Part shown: positions 15,283-20,601 of the stretch, in pieces
Position numbering within the stretch: the first letter of the stretch is position 1
Layout: each line of letters starts with the position of its first letter
Assembly (NCBI RefSeq): GCF_035938995.1
Contig: NZ_DASZGI010000021.1
Location: forward strand, 1 to 20,601
Length of the DNA: 20,601 bases
Reading direction: 5' to 3'
Source: DASZGI01 sp035938995
Lineage (GTDB): Bacteria > Actinomycetota > Actinomycetes > Streptomycetales > Catenulisporaceae
Position numbers and translations under genes: made by a program
The notes under the pieces: model-generated
Seen by the model: the letters and a program-made list of their open reading frames with translations, nothing else
Databases searched by the model: none
Told to the model about the DNA's origin: nothing

Positions 15283-15325
15283 CGCGTGTGCCGGTGTCCG
15301 CACCAGAGGGACACCGGCACACGCG
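15283..15325 (+). terminator. Terminator of the peptide transporter operon
   Basis: A perfect 17-bp stem: 15283-15299 (CGCGTGTGCCGGTGTCC) with 15309-15325 (GGACACCGGCACACGCG), loop of nine bases. It lies 22 bases past the last ATPase stop and has no T-run. Confidence 0.9.
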
Positions 15326-15363
15326 CGCCCGCGTCGGTAACGCTCCAGCCCGAAAGCCGAGAC

Positions 15364-15480
15364 GGCCTCCGAGGCCTTGCGCGGCAAGGAATGATTCACC
15401 CTCCCGTTGACGGGGAACCCGGCCAGGGGTCAAGTGACCGAGTTCCCCGCCACCGGAAAAGAGTCTGCCGCAGCAGACTC
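15364..15480. other. Cluster of inverted repeats in the intergenic region before the LacI-type gene
   Basis: The 395 bases from 15326 to 15720 contain no convincing gene. Within them is a run of hairpins: GGCCT-ccg-AGGCC (15364-15376), CCTTGC-gcg-GCAAGG (15375-15389), CCCG-ttga-CGGG (15403-15414), CGGGGAAC (15411-15418) with GTTCCCCG (15442-15449) around GGTC-aagt-GACC (15428-15439), and GAGTCTGC-cgca-GCAGACTC (15461-15480). Several overlap, so they are mutually exclusive folds. This could be a small structured RNA, a regulatory leader or an operator cluster. Confidence 0.4.
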
Positions 15481-15593
15481 ACAACTCGCTAACAGACGCC
15501 TACTCGCCTTCTACTTTCCGCGTACCGTCTTGGCGTCCGGATGGTCGATGTCCGTGATCGGTGCCGGTAGCGCGCGTGGATATCCCCCGCATC

Positions 15594-15622
15594 TTGACGA
15601 CGCGTTTCCGGCTCGCAACGCT
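15594..15622 (+). promoter_or_regulatory. Candidate promoter of the LacI-type gene
   Basis: TTGACG (15594-15599) is followed after 17 bases by AACGCT (15617-15622), a fair match to an actinobacterial housekeeping promoter. An inverted repeat GCGTT (15602-15606) / AACGC (15617-15621) overlaps it and might be an autoregulatory operator, though it is not the usual CG-centred LacI-family site. The resulting 5' leader would be about 90 bases. Confidence 0.35.
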
Positions 15623-15720
15623 GGGCGCACCTTTGGAGAGCGCTCCCCGGCGCTCCCGTACGTCGGCCACCAACCCGCCCGTCCGCTCCCGGCGCTCGCG
15701 CTTCACCGTGGAGGTCACAG

Positions 15721-16824
15721 TTGCCCTCGCACGCCGACACCGCGCTGTCATCGAACACCGCGCTGTCATCGAACGCTGTGCCTTTGCCAGGCGCTGTGTC
15801 TCTACCTGACACCGCGCCTTCACTTGACACCGCCAAGCCGACGCTCGCCGACGTGGCCGCCCTCGCCGGCGTCTCCGAGGCGACCGCGTCCCGAGTGCTC
15901 AACGGCTCCGCACCGGTGAGCCTGAGGGCTCGCAGCCACGTCGAGGACGCGATGACGCGGCTGGGTTACGTGCGCTGGCGTGCGCCTCGGGCGCAGACCT
16001 CGCGCAGCGGGTCGGTCGCCGCGATCGTCACCGAGTCCAGCGCCCGGTTCTTCTCCGACCCTTTTTTCGCGCGCGTCCTCCGAGGAGCCTCGCGCACCCT
16101 GTCGGCGGCCGGCCTACAGCTCGCCTTTCTCGTCGTGCATGGCCGCAGCGAGTACACAGCTGCGGAGCGCTACATCAAGGGCGGCAGCGCTGACGGCGTC
16201 CTGCTCGTGTCGGCGCACGGCCGCGACCCGCTGCTGCTCACCCTCCAGGCCGTCGGCATCCCCACCGTCATGTGCGGGCGGCCCTTGGTGCCCTGCAGCG
16301 CCTCGTACGTGGATGCGGACAACGTCGGCGGGGCCCGGACTGCCGTCGACCACCTCCTGCGCGGCGGACGGCGGCGCGTCGTCACCATCGCGGGGCCGCG
16401 GGACATGGCCGTCGGCATCGACCGGCTCACCGGCTACCGCGAGACGCTGGAGGCCGCCGGACTGCCGGCGCTGGTCGGCTACGGCGACTTCTCCCACGCG
16501 TCGGGCGAGCACGCGATGACCCGGCTGCTCGAGCACCGGCCGGACCTGGACGCGGTCTTCGCGGCGTCGGACCTGATGGCCGTCGGCGCCCTGCGCGCGC
16601 TTCGCCGGGCCGGACGTCAGGTGCCGGACGACGTGGCGCTCGTCGGTTTCGACGACGACCCGATCGCCCAGCACACCACGCCTCCGCTGACCACCGTGCG
16701 GCAGCCGGTCGAGGAGCAGGGCGCGGTGATGGCCCGCCACGTCATGGCCTTGATCGAGCACGAGTCCGTCGCCGGCGCGCCGAACGAGCTGCCGACCACG
16801 CTGGTTCAGCGCGAATCGGCCTGA
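15721..16824 (+). CDS. LacI/GalR-family transcriptional regulator
   Basis: A 367-residue DNA-binding regulator. The N-terminal LacI helix-turn-helix is at about 40-85: PTLADVAALAGVSEATASRVLNG with the hinge helix region around ARSHVEDAMTRLGYV. A periplasmic-binding-protein-like effector domain runs from about 97 to the end (AAIVTESSARFFSDPFFARVLRGA, then DAVFAASDLMAVGALRALR and VPDDVALVGFDDDPIAQHTTPPLTTVRQP). The start is TTG 15721 with GGAGG (15710-15714) six bases upstream. This gives a 38-residue low-complexity tail before the helix-turn-helix, made partly by an exact 18-base tandem duplication (TALSSN twice). Effector and targets are unknown. Neighbours are a peptide transporter, a flavohaem oxidoreductase and, further on, an alpha-galactosidase, so a sugar-responsive role is plausible but unproven. 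Confidence 0.92.
   Translation: MPSHADTALSSNTALSSNAVPLPGAVSLPDTAPSLDTAKPTLADVAALAGVSEATASRVLNGSAPVSLRARSHVEDAMTRLGYVRWRAPRAQTSRSGSVAAIVTESSARFFSDPFFARVLRGASRTLSAAGLQLAFLVVHGRSEYTAAERYIKGGSADGVLLVSAHGRDPLLLTLQAVGIPTVMCGRPLVPCSASYVDADNVGGARTAVDHLLRGGRRRVVTIAGPRDMAVGIDRLTGYRETLEAAGLPALVGYGDFSHASGEHAMTRLLEHRPDLDAVFAASDLMAVGALRALRRAGRQVPDDVALVGFDDDPIAQHTTPPLTTVRQPVEEQGAVMARHVMALIEHESVAGAPNELPTTLVQRESA
15738..15773 (+). repeat. Exact 18-base tandem duplication in the LacI-type gene
   Basis: CACCGCGCTGTCATCGAA occurs twice in a row (15738-15755 and 15756-15773). It is in frame and encodes TALSSN twice in the N-terminal tail. A decayed partial copy (GAACGCTGT) follows. Confidence 0.95.
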
Positions 16825-17226
16825 GAGCCGTCGAAACGAACCGAAACCCGCCATAAGAACCGTGTGTTACCGGCGCGAACGGGAAGCCCTCGGCGGCGTT
16901 GAACGGAGTCGGCGGGTTCTCCGTGTGTACGGGACGCGCGGTGCTCGTGACCGTTCCCGGACAAGGACGGGGCGGCGGCGAAAGATCGAGCGGCGCGGGC
17001 ACACAAGCCTGCGCGCCGAACGATCCGCAGCCGCCGCGCTTCCCCTTCCCGGCCGGAATCGGTCAGTACCCCGATGACTGACGGATGGCAAAGCTTGTAC
17101 TATTTCTGGCCCAAAGGAACTCTTCCGCGGGAACCGGTTTGGTGCAATCGCTAGGCGATCTCGATCGGGCCGCACCGTGAGCGGGCACCCCCTGCCGTTC
17201 CGGACGCCGAGAGGACGGAGTACGCG
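16825..17226. other. Intergenic region before the oxidoreductase gene
   Basis: No convincing gene is present. A hairpin at 16991-17018 (CGGCGCG-GGC, loop ACACAA, GCC-TG-CGCGCCG) may terminate the LacI-type transcript. An AT-richer stretch follows with CTGACG (17078-17083) and TACTAT (17098-17103), a possible but badly spaced promoter for the oxidoreductase. In the likely 5' leader, GGTGC (17141-17145) pairs with GCACC (17172-17176) around an inner hairpin ATCGC-tag-GCGAT (17147-17159). Confidence 0.4.
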
Positions 17227-19209
17227 TTGACCGACCAAGCCAAGGGCGAACCAACTTGGCTGCGGGATTTCCCGTGGCTCGGAGGAGTGGCCCCGCAGTG
17301 GGTGAGGCGGCAGCAGGAGGAGCAGATCCGCCGCGAACAACAGAACGAACAACAGAAGCGGCTGGCACAGCAGTGGGCCGAGTACGACGCACGGCAGCAC
17401 GCGATCCTGCAAGGGCATGTGGACGTGACAGCGACCGGGACCCACGTGGCGGTCACCGATCCGATGGACACCGCGAACAACCCGACGCTCCAAAGCCCTG
17501 CGCCACCACCCGGCCTCTACACCCCTTATCCGTATAACAACACTCCCTCACCTGCCGCGGCTCCTGCACCTCCACAGACGGACGTCCTCAACTCAGGCGC
17601 CTTCAGGACTACTGGTTCGCACCGCGCCGACTCCACGACCACCACCGGTTCGCACCGCGCCGATACCTTCAGCACCGGCGAGTTCGTTACCGGCCCGGTC
17701 AAGGTCACGCCGGAGGCCAGTGTCACCGACACCGGCCGCATCCCCCGCCAGGCGCGCCATTACCACACGCCGCTGACCGCGCTGCCTCAGGGGCGCTACG
17801 CCGCATCGGTGCAGGAGCGGCCGGGCCTGGCCCAGGTGTGGGCCGATCCGAGCTGGGCGTGGACCGCCGGCCGGCCGGCGTTCTCCCGGCACGCGCTGGC
17901 CGGAATCCTCGTCCTGCTGGCCTTTGGCGGCGGGGCCGAGGTGATCTTCCTGTGGTGGCTCCAGACCCCGTCCGCGCGGCTTCAGCACCTGTCCGACGAC
18001 TACATCATGATCGCGCAGCTGACCGGGCTGCTCGGCGGCTACCTGCTGCTGATCGAAGTCGCCCTGATGGCCCGGATCCCGTGGCTGGAGCGGCGGATCG
18101 GCTCCTGGCTGGCCACACTGCACCGCGGCCTCGGCGCCTACCTCGTGGTCCTCCTGGCCGCGCACACCACCTTCGTCATCATCGGCTACTCGATGAGCCT
18201 GCAGGTGCCGGCGTCGGCCGTGGTCCAGAGCATCTTCTCGACGTACCCCTACGTCCTGATGGCCACCTTCGCCTATTTGGCCCTGCTCGCGATCGGGCTT
18301 TCCTCGCTGAAGAAGGTTCGCCATAAGCTCGGCTACGACCGCTGGCACAACGTCCACCTGATCGCCTATCCGGCCGCGGTCGGCGCGTTCTTCCACCAGG
18401 TCTTCCTCGGCGCGCAGTTCACCCGCAACGCCATGGCCAAGGACACCTGGATCGCGATGCACGTCACGGTGGCCGCGGCGATCATCCTGTATCGGATTCT
18501 GCTCCCGGCGAACCGGACGATGCGCCACCGCCTGAGGGTGGTCGGCGTCGTGGTCGAGTCGGCCGACACCGTGTCCATCTACGTCGGCGGGGTCAACATC
18601 AACCAGCTCGGCGCGCAGGCCGGCCAGTACTTCCGCTGGCGGTTCCTCGCCCGCGGCCTGTGGTACCAGACGCACCCGTTCTCCCTCTCCGCGGCGCCCA
18701 CCGACGACATGCTGCGGCTGACGGTCAAGGGCGTGGGCAACTACACCCGCAGGCTCAAGCGGCGCATCCGGCCGGGCATCCGTGTCGTCGCCGACGGCCC
18801 GTACGGGGCGTTCACCTCGGACCTGCGGCGGCGCCAGCGCGTCGTGCTCGTGGGCGGCGGAGTCGGTGTGACGCCGCTGCGCGCGATCGCCGAGACGCTC
18901 GACGGCAGACCGGGCGACGTCGTCTTCCTTCAACGCGCGTCGACGGTCAACGACCTGCTCATGCGCGACGAACTGGAGCGTATGGACGCCGACGGCCGGA
19001 TCAAGTTCATCCCGGTGCTCGGCAAGCGGGGCAAGACCCCGCGCCAGGACCCGATGGCCGCCCACCGGCTGCGCGAGCTGATCCCGGACCTCAAGGAACG
19101 CGAAGTCTTCATCTGCGGCTCGCCAGCGATGGCGCGCACGGCCATCAAGAACATGCGCAGGGCCGGGGTGTCCTGGCGCTGTATCCACAGCGAGCTGTTC
19201 GACTTCTGA
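17227..19209 (+). CDS. Ferric-reductase-like transmembrane flavohaem oxidoreductase with long N-terminal extension
   Basis: A protein of 660 residues. The C-terminal two thirds resemble the ferric reductase/NADPH oxidase family, which passes electrons from NAD(P)H through FAD and two haems across the membrane. Six hydrophobic helices lie at about 222-420. Candidate haem ligands are His299 and His313 (14 apart) and His377 and His390 (13 apart). The FAD-binding HPFSLS is at 483-488, the NAD-binding GGGVGVTP starts at 543, and the terminal ICGSP motif has Cys630. Residues 1-215 are an unusual cytoplasmic extension: a Gln/Glu/Arg-rich probable coiled coil at about 25-60, then a Pro/Thr/Ser-rich stretch with TTGSHRAD twice (128-135, 139-146) and other S/T-G-x motifs. 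TTG 17227 follows GGACGGAG; a later start would shorten the tail but not the enzyme. The substrate (ferric iron, oxygen or a membrane partner) is unknown. No iron-sulphur domain is seen. Confidence 0.85.
   Translation: MTDQAKGEPTWLRDFPWLGGVAPQWVRRQQEEQIRREQQNEQQKRLAQQWAEYDARQHAILQGHVDVTATGTHVAVTDPMDTANNPTLQSPAPPPGLYTPYPYNNTPSPAAAPAPPQTDVLNSGAFRTTGSHRADSTTTTGSHRADTFSTGEFVTGPVKVTPEASVTDTGRIPRQARHYHTPLTALPQGRYAASVQERPGLAQVWADPSWAWTAGRPAFSRHALAGILVLLAFGGGAEVIFLWWLQTPSARLQHLSDDYIMIAQLTGLLGGYLLLIEVALMARIPWLERRIGSWLATLHRGLGAYLVVLLAAHTTFVIIGYSMSLQVPASAVVQSIFSTYPYVLMATFAYLALLAIGLSSLKKVRHKLGYDRWHNVHLIAYPAAVGAFFHQVFLGAQFTRNAMAKDTWIAMHVTVAAAIILYRILLPANRTMRHRLRVVGVVVESADTVSIYVGGVNINQLGAQAGQYFRWRFLARGLWYQTHPFSLSAAPTDDMLRLTVKGVGNYTRRLKRRIRPGIRVVADGPYGAFTSDLRRRQRVVLVGGGVGVTPLRAIAETLDGRPGDVVFLQRASTVNDLLMRDELERMDADGRIKFIPVLGKRGKTPRQDPMAAHRLRELIPDLKEREVFICGSPAMARTAIKNMRRAGVSWRCIHSELFDF
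17614..17663 (+). repeat. Direct repeat in the oxidoreductase N-terminal region
   Basis: GGTTCGCACCGCGCCGA occurs at 17614-17630 and 17647-17663, 33 bases apart and in frame, giving the repeated peptide TTGSHRAD. Confidence 0.9.
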
Positions 19210-19223
19210 TCCCACCCGCTAAT

Positions 19224-19260
19224 TCGGCCCGCCGCCCCTACTCCAGGGGCGGCGGGCCGA
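19224..19260 (+). terminator. Terminator after the oxidoreductase gene
   Basis: A perfect 16-bp stem: 19224-19239 (TCGGCCCGCCGCCCCT) with 19245-19260 (AGGGGCGGCGGGCCGA), loop ACTCC, followed by TTTCT. It lies 14 bases past the stop. Confidence 0.92.
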
Positions 19261-19298
19261 TTTCTGGCTCGCTCGTTTCCCAGCCGCGCACGCCTGAC

Positions 19299-19324
19299 GC
19301 CCGCACCTGGCGCCTGGTGCGGGC
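19299..19324 (-). terminator. Palindromic hairpin, probable terminator of the alpha-galactosidase gene
   Basis: GCCCGCACC (19299-19307) pairs with GGTGCGGGC (19316-19324); the centre TGGCGCCT is itself nearly palindromic. It lies 53 bases downstream of the minus-strand stop and faces the terminator of the convergent oxidoreductase gene. An operator role is less likely in a convergent gap. Confidence 0.6.
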
Positions 19325-19370
19325 CTCAAGCGCCCTGGTGCCGTGTCGACGCTCCAGTCAGTCCGCTCGC

Positions 19371-19422
19371 CGTAGCCTCACGAGGAGCGCCTGAGCCGTA
19401 GCCTCACCAGGAACGCCTGCGC
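19371..19422. repeat. 26-base imperfect tandem duplication at the 3' end of the alpha-galactosidase gene
   Basis: Copies at 19371-19396 and 19397-19422 match at 23 of 26 positions. The unit length is not a multiple of three, so the copy nearer the stop is read in a different frame and forms the final residues of the protein. Confidence 0.9.
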
Positions 19423-20601
19423 CGGCTTGTTCGCCAGCGCGGGCGCCGCTACGCCAACCTCCGCCAGGAACCGCCCAGTCAGCCGCAGCCCGTCCGGCTC
19501 GGGCTCCGTCGCGGCCCACAGCGGCCATGCCTCCACGGCACCGGAGACCCCACCGGGCACCGCCTCGACCGCGTACTCGGCCTCAGGATCCAGCCCGGGG
19601 AACCGGATCGGCGCGGTGCCCTCCGCCACGCTCGTGTCCATCTGCACGTACGCGAACACGCCTTCAAAGCGATCCTGTGCCACCACGCCGTGTACCCACG
19701 CGGCCGGATCGGGATGCTCGACTCGCACGACCTCGCCCGTGTGCAGTAGCGGCCGAAGTTCCTTATAGAGGGAGATCCAGGCGGCGAGCTGCTCTTGCGA
19801 CCGCTCGCTCCACCGGGTGATGTCCGCCTCGACGCCGGCATGCCCGAAAAGCGCGGTGGCGCAGCGGAAGCCGAGGTCCGTCGCCCGGCCGCTGATGTGC
19901 GCGGGGGAGGAGCCGACGTGCGCTCCGATCAGCTCGTAGGGGATCAGCAGGCTGGTCCACTGCTGGATCGACTGCCGCTCGATCGGGTCGATGTTGTCCG
20001 AGGCCCAGACCCGATCGGTGCGCTCGAGGATGCCCAGATCCACCCGCGCGCCGCCAGACGAACACGACTCGATCTCCAAGCCAGGATGCCGAGCCCGCAA
20101 CGTGTCGAGCAGCTGGTAGACCGCCAACGTCTGCGCGTGCGCGCCGGGGGAGCCGTCGTGCCGCGGCTCGGCCAGGTCCCGGTTGTGATCCCACTTGATG
20201 TAGTCGATCCCGTACTCAGACACCAGGGAGCTGATCCGCTCGAGCAGGTAGTCGAAGACCTCGGGCCGCGCGATGTCGAGCACCTGCTGGTTGCGATGCT
20301 CCGCGGGCAACCGCTCGGGGTCGGCCAGATACCAGTCGGGATGAGCGCGCATCAGGTCGGAGTCGGGATTCACCATCTCCGGCTCGAACCACAGCCCGAA
20401 CTGCATACCGAGCGAATGCACGCGCTGCGCCAGCGGGTGCAAGCCTTCCGGCCACACCGTCTCGTCCACGTACCAGTCGCCGAGCCCCGCGTTGTCCGTG
20501 CGCCGGTGGCGGAACCAGCCGTCGTCGACCACGAAGCGCTCGATGCCCACCGCCGCGGCCTTCTCGGCCAGGTCCAGCAGCTTCTCCAGGGAGTGGTCGA
20601 A
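19378..20601 (-). CDS. GH36 alpha-galactosidase (C-terminal part, runs off the window)
   Basis: The last 407 residues are present; the 5' part lies beyond the right edge. Family GH36 enzymes hydrolyse alpha-1,6-galactosides such as melibiose and raffinose and are usually about 700 residues long. The (beta/alpha)8 catalytic domain is clear: FVVDDGWFRHR near the edge, GLWFEPEMVNPDSDL, the nucleophile Asp in YIKWDHNRDL (codon 20188-20190), the SCSSGGARVDLGIL substrate loop, and the acid/base Asp in WASDNID (codon 19996-19998). A C-terminal beta domain follows from about LLHTGEVVRVEHPDP. No secretion signal can be judged because the start is missing. The final residues (RLRLRRSS) come from a frame-shifted copy of a 26-base tandem duplication, so the true C-terminus is altered relative to the ancestral gene. 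The LacI-type gene 2.5 kb away could be its regulator, but an intervening gene and opposite strand make that uncertain. Confidence 0.93.
   Translation of the reverse strand, partial: FDHSLEKLLDLAEKAAAVGIERFVVDDGWFRHRRTDNAGLGDWYVDETVWPEGLHPLAQRVHSLGMQFGLWFEPEMVNPDSDLMRAHPDWYLADPERLPAEHRNQQVLDIARPEVFDYLLERISSLVSEYGIDYIKWDHNRDLAEPRHDGSPGAHAQTLAVYQLLDTLRARHPGLEIESCSSGGARVDLGILERTDRVWASDNIDPIERQSIQQWTSLLIPYELIGAHVGSSPAHISGRATDLGFRCATALFGHAGVEADITRWSERSQEQLAAWISLYKELRPLLHTGEVVRVEHPDPAAWVHGVVAQDRFEGVFAYVQMDTSVAEGTAPIRFPGLDPEAEYAVEAVPGGVSGAVEAWPLWAATEPEPDGLRLTGRFLAEVGVAAPALANKPAQAFLVRLRLRRSS

Noticed and set aside
15407..15919. A 170-codon open frame across the intergenic region and start of the LacI-type gene.
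   Set aside because: It overlaps the well-supported regulator in another frame, and its Pro/Arg/His-rich translation has no family resemblance.
1..20601. tRNA or rRNA genes, CRISPR arrays, insertion sequences, prophage or toxin-antitoxin modules.
   Set aside because: I saw no cloverleaf with conserved T-arm bases, no regularly spaced repeats, no transposase or integrase motifs and no terminal inverted repeats. The only repeats are short local duplications.

Overview
The window is very GC-rich, with mostly G/C third codon positions, tight operons, several TTG/GTG starts and long hairpin terminators. It looks like an actinomycete chromosome. The order gatB, membrane diguanylate cyclase, ilvB-ilvN-ilvC resembles Streptomyces-like and Catenulispora-like genomes; the genus is not determinable from the sequence alone.

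Region 1 (1-1210): the 3' end of gatB, a strong terminator, then about 880 bases with no convincing gene. This stretch is C/T-skewed on the plus strand and holds a potential G-quadruplex (minus strand) and a spaced inverted repeat just before the next gene. Region 2 (1211-3283): a membrane protein of about ten helices with PAS and GGDEF domains, an intact inhibitory site and no EAL domain. Region 3 (3284-7207): the branched-chain amino acid operon ilvB-ilvN-ilvC. It is preceded by an attenuator: a 19-residue leader peptide with a Leu-Val-Leu codon run, alternative pairing segments, and a hairpin followed by six T's. A strong hairpin follows ilvC.

Region 4 (7303-9147): an Lrp/AsnC-family regulator divergent from a PLP-dependent Cys/Met-metabolism enzyme. 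They share a 60-base promoter region with a perfect palindrome, and neither has a Shine-Dalgarno sequence. Region 5 (9250-15325): a five-gene Opp/Dpp-type peptide ABC transporter (lipoprotein, two permeases, two ATPases), translationally coupled by overlaps. A hairpin separates the binding protein from the membrane genes, and a 17-bp-stem terminator closes the operon. The last ATPase has a patch of about 230 bases with different codon choice.

Region 6 (15326-19260): a cluster of inverted repeats, a LacI-family regulator with a tandemly duplicated N-terminal tail, and a six-helix haem/flavin ferric-reductase-type oxidoreductase with a long repeat-bearing cytoplasmic N-terminus. Region 7 (19299-20601, minus strand): the C-terminal part of a GH36 alpha-galactosidase that runs off the window, with a 26-bp tandem duplication at its 3' end.

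Most genes are ordinary metabolism and transport. I found no clearly undescribed multigene system. The best leads are the ilv attenuator, the probably leaderless Lrp/PLP pair with its palindrome, the codon mosaic in the ATPase, the structured intergenic region at 15364-15480 and the extended oxidoreductase.
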